Of a stretch of 64,000 nucleotides of DNA, positions 43,300-54,029 are shown one piece after another. Origin of the DNA: Zymoseptoria tritici IPO323 (lineage: Eukaryota; Ascomycota; Dothideomycetes; Mycosphaerellales; Mycosphaerellaceae); NCBI RefSeq assembly GCF_000219625.1, contig NC_018217.1:2790001-2854000 (forward strand), in the 5' to 3' direction. The stretch's first letter is position 1, and each line of letters opens with the position of its first letter. The notes beneath the pieces are model-generated. The model was not told where the DNA came from, did no database searches, and was given only the letters and a program-made list of their open reading frames with translations. The translations under genes and the position numbers were made by a program.

Positions 43300-44084
43300 T
43301 GCGAAGATGTGCGTAATAAATGCGGAATATTCGAGGGTATATGAGGTTGACGAGAGTCGTTACGAGGTCGTGTGAAAGCTGACAAGAGAGGCTACTGTGG
43401 GAGGAGAATGGGATCAGTCGCGGGGCGTGAGGAGAAGGAGAAGGAGAGCAGGAGTAAGGTTGATGTGGTCCACCTGGAGATATAGACCACCTGGCGAGAG
43501 ACGTACAATGGCTGAAGAAATGTCCTTTCCGTACAGCAATTAAGCGTGCGATAGACGCGAAAGTCCAGCCTTGGTCGAGACGAGACGAGAGAGAGAGGAA
43601 GACGACGATTCGCACCGAGTCCAGCAAGGAAATCACAAAGGAGATGCGAGAAAAGAGGAAAAAGAGGACGAAAAAGGTCGACGCGCCTCGAGATGGCAAA
43701 AGGTGATGATGTGGGAAGGAGGGAGGAAGGAGGAAGAGCGAGAGAGAGAGGAACGTAGCGTTCAAGGAAGTGAGATCTCTCTCTCTCAGCCCACTCGTAA
43801 AGCTCCCACTCGGCAAGGAATCGGAATCCGAGACCTGCAGGGCTGCACGGGAGTGACGGGACTTCCCGTCTTCCGTCAACCTTACCGTGAACCACACTTT
43901 CTACGTGAACGATGGGATGGATCGTCGAGATCCCGTGACAATGATGATTAATTCTCCGAGCATAGAATGCTAAGGTAGACGTGACTTCGACGATCCGCTT
44001 GCCTACGATGACATCGACAGAATACATTACTCACGTATCAACGAGCCGCCACGCCGGCAACATCGCAACACGCATATATTGACC
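43300..44084. promoter_or_regulatory. Divergent promoter region with GA/CT tracts
   Basis: 785 bp between divergent starts. It is strongly purine-rich from about 43571 to 43760 (GAGAGAGAG runs), followed by a CTCTCTCTCT run near 43781-43791, so the two tracts can pair. Long frames here come from this composition and are not called as genes. Confidence 0.4.
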
Positions 44085-45280
44085 ATGCCTCCTGCCACCG
44101 ACCACTCCGCACTGCTAGATCAGCTGCAAGCACAAGTAAATCTCGTGGTATGACCATCCTGCGTCCTCCCGGGAAAGCCATATACTCATCACAACGACAG
44201 CTCGAACAAACCGGACGAGTTTTCGCGGCCATCAGCTCGAACCCCAAGGCGAAGCCCTCGTCTCAACTCACCAAGCTCAAGCACGTGGTCCCTGTCGCCT
44301 CGAGCCGATTTCACGAGACTCTCGATCAGCTAGAGAGCGAATTGGTATGGACATCAGCAGGCATTTAAATCATCGCGACATACATTATCTGACGCCATAG
44401 ATAGCAATTAGCGGCTCTCGTGATGCGTCGGGACCTCGCTGTATGCAGAGAGCAGTCCGGCGTTATCGCTCCTGAACCGACTGCTGCTGTGACTGCAGCT
44501 GCACCTGAGACGGTCTCAGAACAGCAGTCCAGCCCAGATGCGAAGCAAACCGTGCAGTCGAGTCCGTCAGAGAATGTACCGAACGTCGATGCCGACGTAG
44601 CCATACAGGACGACCAATCTTCACAGCAGCAGCAGAATCCACCAGAACAGCAAGCAGCACCACAACCTCCCGCCGAGACTGCAGCTCAGACTGTAGCCCA
44701 ATCTGGCGACATACTCGTCACACCACCCACCAACGAAGACGTCCCAGTCACATCCGCGCCCCTCCAGCTCGACACAACAACCACAGCTACCGACACCCTG
44801 GACCCATCCGACCAACCTCCCGACACAGCAACCAACGACCTCGACTCCCTTTTCAACGACACCCTGTCCACAGCCGACGCCACCAACACCAACACCGACT
44901 CCGCGGCAGCACCCGATTTCTCCACCGACATCGACTTCGGCTCCTTTGGCGGCAACTTCGACGACGAAACCGCAGGCGACAACGATAACATCTCCTCCCT
45001 GCTACCAGGCCTAGAAGACTACGCCAACACGACTGGATCTGGGAATGGCGGTGGTGCCGAGATGGACTTTAGTGAGTTCTTCAATACCACCACCAACACG
45101 GGCGATGGAAGTGGTGGTGGAAATGGCGGTATGGATCAGCAGGGTGCGGCGGGCGAGCAGAGAGATTCCACCTTTGATGATTTGATGGACTTGGCGGGGT
45201 TTGAGGGGATGGAGGGTGATGCGAGTGCTGGGAATGGCGGGACGAATAATGATCTGGATTTTGATTCGTTGTTTAATTGA
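44085..45280 (+). CDS. Acidic low-complexity protein, possibly a Mediator tail subunit (Med2-like)
   Basis: Three exons: 44085-44147, 44201-44344 and 44405-45280, joining to 360 residues. The first about 85 residues form a helical domain (MPPATDHSALLDQLQAQVNL, then SSRFHETLDQLESELQLAAL and VMRRDLAV). That pattern of a short helix followed by an 'RFHxxLDxLExE...RDL' helix resembles what I recall of fungal Med2. The rest is Gln/Pro/Asp/Asn/Gly-rich and ends in acidic-hydrophobic repeats (STDIDFGSFGGNFDDE, AEMDFSEFFN, DLDFDSLFN), which look like transactivation segments. A nuclear transcription role is plausible. The Med2 assignment is tentative. Confidence 0.5.
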
Positions 45281-45404
45281 GGGGAGCGTTGAGAGGAGCG
45301 GGTCCAAGAGAAGTCTACTGCCTTCGTAATTTGTAATATGCTTTACCGCATGAGAGAAGCACCGCTCGATGTCTTCTATCCGCCCCAACCTCTCCTCCAC
45401 ACAT

Positions 45405-47408
45405 TCACAAGATCGTCGCCCCAAACATACCATACATCCTCTTCCACGCCTCCTCCGGCCTCGGACCCTTTTCCGGATCATCATCATCTCTCTCCACTCC
45501 GTACTCCATGACGCAGCACTCGAACGGCAAATTGCTCAGTTCCTGCTGCATCGCCTCTACTCCACCCTCTTCAGCACCTGCACTGTGTATCTCCTCCAAG
45601 TTTCCCCAAAGAATGAATAGTCTCTCCCGTAACTGAGCCAATAGCCCGGCAGTCCCGCCCGTCATATCGCCCGGATCAGCCAATCTATTGCCGAACAAGA
45701 ATTGTGCTTGTTCATGCTGGATGTTCACCCATATTCGATCGTCTTCAGTGCGATGTTCAGGACGTACAGATGCGTCTTCCAGCAAGAGCGAGAAGTGCCA
45801 TTCCCACGACGGCGGAGAGGCGGATTCGTATGTCCAGTCCATTGTCGACTCGGAAATGGCCTGACTATCATTCTGCACCGGCCGCACGGCGAAGTCGCGG
45901 AGGTCTTTGGGCTCGAAATCCACCACGCGGACTTTGGCGCGGTACTTGGCGTTGATGAAAGGGAGAATGTATTCTTGTCCATCGAGGCGGCGGTTGGTGT
46001 GTCGGAGATTGCGTGGGTCGAGAATGTCTTTGATACGTGTGAGGCTGATGTCCTGGTCGCGGCAGCGTACGTATTGGTTGGTATCGGGTTTCATCCGCGT
46101 TGATTTAGATGCGTCGTCGCTGTGCTCGTTACTGGAAGTGTCGTCTTTGGAAGGCTCGACATTCTCCTGCGGTCCGGATTTCGCTTGCCGTCCATCCTTG
46201 CGTTTCTGTCTTTTCTGGCGTTTCCTCTCGGCTTTGCTGAGTGTGGCTCCCTCGTTCTGCTTGGGAGCCAAGAGAGCATCTCGTTTGGCCCAGTAATTGT
46301 CCCGGCGCTGGAATAAGGCCTTCGCTTCTGGGAAGTTCAAGTTCAGAACTTTGGTGATTAAGACCTTGTTGGGATACTTGTCATCGGGCCACATGTCGCC
46401 CTCCAGCCATGTCCCCATCGGAGTGATACGGGTCTTCATGTTGCGAAGCATGACGCAGTCTCCTTCTCGGACAGATTGGACGGCGAAGCTTGCGTGAGGC
46501 TCTTTGACATTGACCTTCAAGACTAAATATTCGTAAGGTCCGGGCCATGACTTTCGAGGTGGTCCGTTGTAGCCGTACATGTCGCCATCCCGTTCACGAT
46601 CGGTCTCTTCTTCTGGCGGTGGATAATAGCGCATTTGCTCGTTAGGCGTGTAGTCTGTGATGTACAAATCGCAGCCGCCGTATTGTGCTCCAATGCATTT
46701 CACAACGAGGCCACAAACGTCAGCGAAGCTTTTCGGCTCCTTCAGATCTCGCACGAGCTTGAACTTTGCTCCCAGACTTGACTCGAACTTCTGCTTTTTC
46801 GCGGGCGGCTCAAGTGCGCTGTTGAATTCGGCTGGGAGCTTCTGCTTCGGAACAGTACCTGCAGCCTGTAGCGTAGGTACGGCCGCCATTGCTGCGGCCA
46901 ATGTCGCTCTTTCACCAACGATTCCTCCCAGAGCATGTCGCAGGCTCATGACATACTGCTGCTCGTTGAGGGTGAACTTCTCGACATGCATCGGAATGCC
47001 CAGGCACTCGATTCTGTTGCTGCCTTGATAGCCGATGGTGAAGTTGGGATCTGGTATAGACGCAGACGGAAAGACTAGTGACGAAGTGGTGGAGTGCGAT
47101 AAAGCTAGACGCTGGCCATTGAAGGTACTGATCTTGATGCTCCTCAACAGCACAACATCACCGATGCTGCGCACGCGTGGGAGATGGGTTGGATCCTGTC
47201 TGAAGAAGCGGATGGTCAAACCTTCTGCACTTGGTTGTGTGGCCAGAAGTTTCGGGTCGGTGATCTTGAACGTTAACATCCAGTCGCTGCGTCTCGTGGT
47301 CGTTGGGTCCATCTTATCGACCACGACGCCGATGATGTTGACCAACGTCCCTTCTTGCGCGGCAAAGGCGTGCGCCAGATCAACGAAGTCCTTTGGAACA
47401 GCAGCCAT
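45405..47408 (-). CDS. pot1: Telomere single-strand binding protein POT1
   Basis: Intronless, 667 residues from the ATG at 47408 (MAAVPKDFVDLAHAFAAQEG); an in-frame ATG 66 bp upstream is possible. The first OB fold (about residues 5-150) has the telomere-binding pattern NIIGVVVDKMDPTTTRRSDW, MLTFKITDP, LTIRFFRQD and GDVVLLRSIKI. A second OB fold (about 210-370) begins FKLVRDLKEPKSFADVCGLV and includes GDCVMLRNMKTRI. A basic linker (LSKAERKRQKRQKRK) precedes the C-terminal region, expected to contact the shelterin partner. Family role: binds the G-rich 3' overhang and protects chromosome ends. Its 3' end faces the acidic gene with 124 bp between. Confidence 0.85.
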   Translation of the reverse strand: MAAVPKDFVDLAHAFAAQEGTLVNIIGVVVDKMDPTTTRRSDWMLTFKITDPKLLATQPSAEGLTIRFFRQDPTHLPRVRSIGDVVLLRSIKISTFNGQRLALSHSTTSSLVFPSASIPDPNFTIGYQGSNRIECLGIPMHVEKFTLNEQQYVMSLRHALGGIVGERATLAAAMAAVPTLQAAGTVPKQKLPAEFNSALEPPAKKQKFESSLGAKFKLVRDLKEPKSFADVCGLVVKCIGAQYGGCDLYITDYTPNEQMRYYPPPEEETDRERDGDMYGYNGPPRKSWPGPYEYLVLKVNVKEPHASFAVQSVREGDCVMLRNMKTRITPMGTWLEGDMWPDDKYPNKVLITKVLNLNFPEAKALFQRRDNYWAKRDALLAPKQNEGATLSKAERKRQKRQKRKDGRQAKSGPQENVEPSKDDTSSNEHSDDASKSTRMKPDTNQYVRCRDQDISLTRIKDILDPRNLRHTNRRLDGQEYILPFINAKYRAKVRVVDFEPKDLRDFAVRPVQNDSQAISESTMDWTYESASPPSWEWHFSLLLEDASVRPEHRTEDDRIWVNIQHEQAQFLFGNRLADPGDMTGGTAGLLAQLRERLFILWGNLEEIHSAGAEEGGVEAMQQELSNLPFECCVMEYGVERDDDDPEKGPRPEEAWKRMYGMFGATIL

Positions 47409-48347
47409 GTTGGCAGATGGGCGGCGCCTTTGTGAGGTGAATTGACAGATAGCTTGTCCTTCCTCAGACCCCACGCTGTAGCTTCAGTCCAACAGACACA
47501 GAGGACCGCCGCGTTGCCCGACAGGATTGTCGCAAGGAAATCGCTGCTGCTCGAGAAATCGCTGCTCGAGTCATGTCTTTGGAGTGGGAAATAAAGCCAC
47601 GGATGGAGTCGATGGTCTCGGAGTCTGGCCTCGTCTCGTTTGTGCACAGGAATGTTTAGTGCCTGCGAGAATGTCTTGTGTCTGATGTTTGTATCGGTGA
47701 TATCGACGACCAGCGTGATGTGTGCGTTCCGTAGCGTGAAGTTTGCGATTTGCAGCGGATATGAGTGTGTTCTGGGGAAGACGCGACTTTCACTTCGCTT
47801 CCAGAACTGGTCGCGTGAGACTAGTGGACAAACCTGAAGCTACGGGACAAAAGTCTCGGCTGTCACGTGACAGAGCTCCCCACCATGGAAGATCTCCTTT
47901 TCAGCTCACAGCTCCAGATCCAAAGTAAGCACTATCACGGGCGACATTCTCGACCACAGATCAGTCACTACAGTAGTAATACACCCTCCGCTTCGTAGAA
48001 ACGATCTGAAAAAATGCCCCGTAGATGTTGGTTGTCGTCGCAACGTCAATGAAAATTCACCCCCACTTGGGTTGCTTGCCCATCAAATTTTGGTTTGCTC
48101 GCGAACAAGGAGATTGACGCCTAGCAAGCTAAGTTCTGACGCTAAAAGCACGGGAAGCGGGACGAGCAAGCGACATGTTTTCATCAGAGACATGAGTACC
48201 TTAAACCCTCGTCCTTCACCATCACCACTCTTGCTCCTTCTTACCGTCACTACACCAAACCGCACTTCTGACGGTGAACCAATATCAACACTTCTACTAC
48301 CGATACCCAGTCGCTCGCCACTCGTCGAACGACGAACAACCGCCATC
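47409..48347. promoter_or_regulatory. Divergent intergenic region, POT1 / importin alpha, 939 bp
   Basis: Contains both promoters. A plus-strand frame from 48072 is continuous with the importin gene but has several in-frame ATGs and no family match before 48348. No clear TATA box. Confidence 0.35.
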
Positions 48348-50065
48348 ATGGCCGAACGCTACATTCCCGAGCATCGCCGCAACAACTTCAAGGCGAAGAG
48401 CACGTTCAAGCCAGACGAGCTGCGCCGCCGCCGCGAGGAACAGCAAGTCGAGATCCGAAAGCAAAAGCGCGAAGAGAACCTCGCCAAGCGACGAGGCATT
48501 GGTGCTCGCGGTGACGGTGCTCCGGGTGCCTCTTTGGGCGCTGCGCCAGACAGTGACGATGAAGGCGCCAATACCGAGAGCCAGGTGAGCACTCATGTGT
48601 GAGGCCCATTGCTAGTGATACAAGTACTGACACATGCATCTAGCTGGACGAGGACCTCCCGCTCATGGTCCAAGGCGTCTTCTCCGACAAAATCGACGAC
48701 CAGATCACAGCCACCACCCGATTCCGCAAACTCCTGTCCAAGGAGCGCAACCCTCCCATCGAGCGCGTCATCGCAACCGGCGTCGTCGGCCGCTTCGTCG
48801 AATTCCTCCGTTCTCCTCACACCCTCGTTCAGTTCGAGGCTGCCTGGGCGCTCACCAACATTGCCTCGGGCTCTGCGCAACAGACTCAGGTCGTGATCGA
48901 AGCAGGAGCTGTGCCAATCTTCGTGGAGCTGCTCAGCAGCCCGGAGCCGGATGTCCGTGAGCAGGCGGTATGGGCGCTTGGAAACATTGCTGGAGACAGT
49001 CCACACTGCAGAGACTTCGTCCTGTCGACTGGTGCGCTCGCACCTCTTGTCCGCCTGTTGGGAGACAGCCGCAAGTTGAGCATGCTCAGAAACGCGACTT
49101 GGACACTCAGCAACTTCTGTCGTGGTAAGACACCTCAGCCAGATTGGCAAACGATTGCACCTGCTCTGCCGGTCCTCGCCAAGCTCGTCTACTCTCTTGA
49201 TGATGAGGTCCTCATCGACGCCTGCTGGGCAATTTCATACCTCTCCGACGGCTCCAACGACAAGATCCAGGCCGTCATCGAGGCCAATATTCCACGTCGC
49301 CTCGTGGAGCTTCTCATGCACGCCTCCACATCCGTCCAGACACCTGCCCTGCGATCGGTCGGCAACATTGTCACCGGCGACGATGTCCAGACTCAACTCA
49401 TCATCAACTGCGGTGCCCTTCCAGCATTGCTATCTCTCTTGAGCTCCACTAAGGACGGTATCCGTAAGGAGGCTTGCTGGACTATCTCGAACATCACCGC
49501 TGGCAACAGCACCCAGATCCAGTCGGTTATCGATGCGAACATCCTGCCACCACTTATTCACCTGTTGAGCCATGGCGACTTCAAGACACGCAAGGAAGCC
49601 TGCTGGGCCATCTCAAACGCGACTAGCGGTGGTCTGCAGAAGCCAGATCAGATCCGTCTGCTCGTAGCTCAAGGCGCTATCCGTCCTCTGTGTGACCTCT
49701 TGGCTTGCCCGGACAACAAAATTATCCAGGTCGCTCTGGATGGTCTTGAGAACATCCTCAAGGTTGGTGACATGGACAAAGAGGCTGCTGATGGCAGTGC
49801 CGAGACACCCGTCAACAAGTATGCTCTCTTCATTGAGGACTGCGGTGGCATGGAGAAGATCCACGATTGCCAGAACAACAGCAACGAGGAGATCTACATG
49901 AAGGCGTACACCATCATCGAGAAGTACTTCTCGGATGACGGCGACGATGCTGAAGTCACCGATCTGGCACCCCAACAAGGTCAGGATGGTCAGTTCGGCT
50001 TCGGTGCTCAGCAACAACAGCAGAACTTCAACTTCGCCAACGGTGGAGACAGCATGGACATGTAA
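48348..50065 (+). CDS. Importin alpha (karyopherin alpha, Srp1 family)
   Basis: Two exons: 48348-48584 and 48644-50065, joining to 552 residues (yeast Srp1 has 542). The N-terminal importin-beta-binding domain is clear ([47 protein letters not shown]). About ten armadillo repeats follow, with the Trp/Asn ladder that holds nuclear localisation signals visible in [65 protein letters not shown] and [13 protein letters not shown]. It ends in a short acidic Gln-rich tail. It carries cargo with classical signals into the nucleus with importin beta. Introns of orthologues at the end of the IBB domain are common; this one is 59 bp. Confidence 0.95.
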
Positions 50066-51165
50066 GGAGATCATGAGACCGAGCCACCAGTATGGCTGTC
50101 ATCTCCATCGCAGGGTACGTCTCAAGCCAGAACACGGCTTCGATGGCGACCCAGGTAGGTCGGCAGCATTATCAGGCTGCATCGAGACGATGGACATCCG
50201 CCCATCTACACGACGCCCTGGGAAATGACTGCCACATCTCCTACATCCTCCGACCCGAGCCCAGCACCGATCCACATTCCAGCGAAGCAGCTATACACGA
50301 TCCACTGCCCACGACTCGCCATCCAATCCACCAACCAACACGATTCCAAACCCCGATCCAACGCATCACATTTCCGACATGCCTCATAATCGAAGATCAC
50401 GACCACACACCCCCCCGATACCCATCATCACAGTTTGGAACCCTTCGTTCACTCCATGCCACCACTGCACGAAGATAACACATTCAACACCTCACTCCCC
50501 CATCCGGGATACCCAAATTCGCCCGCCATCCATATTCCGTATCCCGGCGTTTTGGCTTTTTGTTTTTGCTCATCGAGGGACTTTCGCCTCAGTGCGCGCT
50601 ATGTCCGCGTTTATGCCTCATAGTTCAGAGGCTAGGAGATAACACGGATGATTACGAGATTGTCGTGGAACAGTCTGTTACCGATTGAATGAGTCGAATG
50701 GGCAAGCGGTGCGGCTGGCTAGCCTGCAAGTGGGAAATCTGGACTGTAGCACCCTGTGCGCGCACGCTTTGTGTCTGTTACGCGAGTGTTGTTGATAGAT
50801 GCCCCCGAATGACAGGTGTTCTGAACTTCGAAATTCGCGTGAGAGGTGACTGTGATATGTGTGGTGTGGGAATGACTCCCATCCTTGCTGCTGCTTACAG
50901 AAGCCTGAAGTATGCTTTGCGACGAGAAGCGGTGGAGGAAGTGTATTCTCTGCACTCGACGCAATAAGACGGCCGGTATGAAATTCTCCTCAAGACCGAC
51001 AACAATTTCATTGATTCATCAAGCACATCCGCCGCTACCATGAAATGATTCAATGCCCCAACGTAACTCCAGCCGATCTCTGTCCTCGCTATGCTCAACA
51101 ATCAAAACGCCCCCTCAATGCTCTCGCTTAGTCTGTCGATGTAATACTTGCTTCGCCGTTGCCCC
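50066..51165. other. Intergenic region between convergent genes, 1.1 kb
   Basis: A C-rich stretch (about 50200-50520) and short frames on both strands. No gene, RNA or repeat recognised. Confidence 0.3.
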
Positions 51166-52750
51166 TCAAAGCTGGATAGCAAACTTCTCCCTCAACACTC
51201 CTCCATAGAAATAGAACACGGCCGGTGCCGGTGCTATGACGACAGAGAGGAAACCAAACACTGACACTCCCCACCCATACCCCAACTTCTCGAACCAAGT
51301 CGGAGCAAACAGCGGGATGATTCCACCGACCACACTCCTGAATACGGCTCCTGCGGCGATGGCTGAGGCGGCGTACTGCTCGAAACAGTCGATGTAGTAG
51401 TTCGTCGTCGTGTTGAGGATGATGACTTGCCCGATGCCGTAGAAGAATGTTGCGGCGATGGAAGCGGTCCAGTGCGCGTGCAGTTCAACTGTCCAGGCGA
51501 ACCAGAAGAGGGAGACAGGAATGAGGACGCTGCCGATATTGGCTAGTGGGAGACGGTACTCCGGGTGTCCCTTGCCATTATTGCGCGCGGTGAGCCGGTT
51601 GTAGACCGTGTCGATTCGCGGAACCACGAACCAGACGCAGGTGAGAAAACCGAGACCCGGACCAAGGTAGAGGAGGCCGACTTGTTCGGTGGAGAAGTCG
51701 TATTCGCCCTGGTAGACGGCTTGCATGTTGGTGTAGATGCTGTACGTCGTGGCGAAGATGATGGCTTGGTAGATGGACATTGTGAGGACGATGGGTTGAA
51801 TCAGGATGCGGAGCGGGCGGGTGAGGGATGTGCGGAGTTTGGCCGGTAAGGAGCGATCGTCTTCGCCTGGGAAGCGGTAGGCGTTGGAAGTGCCGTGCTC
51901 GGTTTCGAGCCGGGCTTTGCGCTGGGCGAGGATTACTGGGGCGTAGGTTTCGACGAGGAAGAAGTAGGCGGATACGGTGGAGAGGATGCAGATTATCGTC
52001 AAGATCCAGAAGATCCAGCGCCAGTCGAGGCGTTGGACGATTACGCCGCCGAAGAGAGGGCCGAGGGCTGGGAGGCAAGTCAGCATAGTTGCTCTATCAA
52101 TCTCGAAGGGCAAGCAACGCACTTGGTCCGAGAAGAGGCCCCAAAAGATACCAGCCAAAGACACCTGCTCTCTGACTTGGCTCAAACATGTCGCTGAGCG
52201 AGCCACCTCCATTTGCGATGCCAACACTTCCGAAGAACCCGGCAAGGGTGCGGCTGGCGATCAGCGTTGCGATGTTCGGTGCGAGAGCCGAGGGAATCTG
52301 CAGAAGAGCGAATACACCAAAGCTGCGAGACTTGTTAGCAAAGGTTTACTGCTGCTGCCGATCTATGCCTACTCACCAAATCAAATACATTGGTCTCCTT
52401 CCGAACGTCTCACTCAGCGGAGCCAGTATCAAAGGACCGATCCCGAGCATGATCACAAATCCAGTCGTACACGCGATAACAGCGTCTGTCGTCGTGTTCA
52501 ATCCATCTGCGATCTGGTCGATACCGGGCGTGAACATTGAACTCGCCAGCGGCGACAAGACAGCCATAGAAGCAATGACGGTGACATTCAGCATTTTCTT
52601 CGTATTACTCCATTTCCTTGGATCTCCCGGGTCGTCTTTGCCGAATTCCACAAGTTCTCTCGCATCGCCTCCTTCACCGCCGTCTAGTGAGCCATTTTCG
52701 AGGAGCGGCTGTGTCTCATCGTTGCGTCTGTCTTCGTCGCGGTCCGGCAT
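51166..52750 (-). CDS. MFS transporter, DHA1 (drug:H+ antiporter) type
   Basis: Three exons on minus: 52750-52377, 52322-52123 and 52067-51166, joining to 491 residues. The hydrophilic N-terminus (about 50 residues) is followed by PRKWSNTKK, the typical lead-in of DHA1 carriers. The motif A region is LAPLSETFGRRPMYL. Motif C is built across the second intron (GPLLGPTLGPLFGG), followed by LDWRWIFWILTI. Twelve membrane segments are expected and most can be seen. Family members export drugs, polyamines or metabolites using the proton gradient. Substrate unknown; no biosynthetic genes lie nearby. The second intron (GTGCGT...CCCAG) is needed for the GPTLGP motif. Confidence 0.88.
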
Positions 52751-53321
52751 GGTGACGGAGCGAGGGTGAATGCGAATGGAAGAGAAAAGATGCAGAGGCG
52801 ACGGGAGATATACGCCTACCTTGAGGTTGAAGAGTATTCTTTGTGCCTTAGTAATCCTGTCACGGTGTGTTTGATAGACTCCTCACTTTCAGCACACCTC
52901 ACGCAGACTATGACGAGGTGGTTGTGCGTCGATCGCTGGCATCTCGAAAAAGTCCGCGGAAGGGAGGTGCCGCTTGCTGACTCAGTATCCCTGCATGAAT
53001 GATGCCGCCTTCACTCCTTCTTCAACCTCACTTCTTTCTTTTTCTTGGAACTCGAGCACGGCGAATCCTGTTCGAGCACAGTCGATGGCTACTGTTGACG
53101 GCGCTTGTCGCCCATGATTGGGATCTCCGACACGTCCCACGTTGCATTCGTGTTGAATGCGTGTTACAAAAGGCAAAGGGACGGACTTCTAAAGAATGAC
53201 CAGTAGTTGATTGAACGTCTATGGACAGTGAAGAGCATGCAAGCTACCCACAGTCTGGTGACGTTCGTGGCAGAAGACAAAGGAGAGGCCCTACAATCTA
53301 TAATATTTCACAGCAGTCCTA
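52751..53321. other. Intergenic region, 571 bp
   Basis: Promoter of the MFS gene and 3' region of the hydrolase remnant. Nothing recognised. Confidence 0.3.
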
Positions 53322-53741
53322 TCAAATCGGCACATTCTCTTGCAAGAAAGCCACCTGAGCAGTAACATTCCGTTCATACGCAAACTTTCCTGGATAGACA
53401 TCGAAATGTCCCGCTTCTGAAACGACTTGCAACGTCGCATTCATCCTCTTGGCCAACGCAATGGCCGGTTCCGGAGGAGTCACGTTGTCCACCGATCCCA
53501 CGGTGAAGTACGTGGGGAGTTTGCTGTTCGCCGCCGTGGCATCGGGAATGAAGAACGGCAGCTGCGAGACGAAGCGAGCTGGAGCCACATTGCCTGGAGC
53601 TGGAGCGGGAGCGAAGTGGGCGTGCACCGTTGAAAGGAGCTTGGAACTGTCTCGATCTGCAGACCATTCGAGAAACGCAGTCCGTATGTATACACAGAAA
53701 CGAACTCCCAAGCAACACAAAGCGGAATGCGTGATCAGCAT
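53322..53741 (-). pseudogene. C-terminal remnant of an alpha/beta hydrolase
   Basis: A 139-codon frame whose last about 65 residues match the end of alpha/beta hydrolases: LPTYFTVGSVDNVTPPEPAI (strand with the acid residue), a helix, then SEAGHFDVYPG with the catalytic His and a final helix VAFLQENV. The N-terminal part with the nucleophile elbow (GxSxG) is missing. Only about 290 bp separate the frame from the TRM3 stop codon, and those bases hold no matching frame (a 61-codon frame there, 53824-54009, is unrelated to my eye). So the gene is truncated. It is probably a decayed gene rather than a functional short protein. Confidence 0.55.
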
Positions 53742-54029
53742 GCTATCTCCTTTGCAGCCCCTTCACTCCGAATAGAACGTTCGAAATAAGGGATAGTGTT
53801 GTTGTCGAAATTCGGAAATCGTTTCACAGACGGCAAAGCTGCTTACATACACACCTACCTGCTCCTGCACTCGGAATATGCACCTTCCAAACTTCAAGTA
53901 ATGTTCCGAAGCGCCTGAGGAGGAGGTAGTCAGCATGCAGATCCTTTCCGAAGTCTCGTTTTCCAAGGCATTCCGCATGATGCCACTCCATACACGAGAT
54001 GGAGTGCACCGGCCCGTTTGCAATCGATG

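Noticed and set aside
43208..44027. Long minus-strand frames of 211 and 229 codons upstream of the Pub1-like gene
   Set aside because: They result from the purine/pyrimidine tracts and overlap each other and the promoter of the RNA-binding gene.
45369..45620. Small frames opposite the POT1 C-terminus
   Set aside because: They are shadows of the POT1 frame, which is continuous and family-matched.
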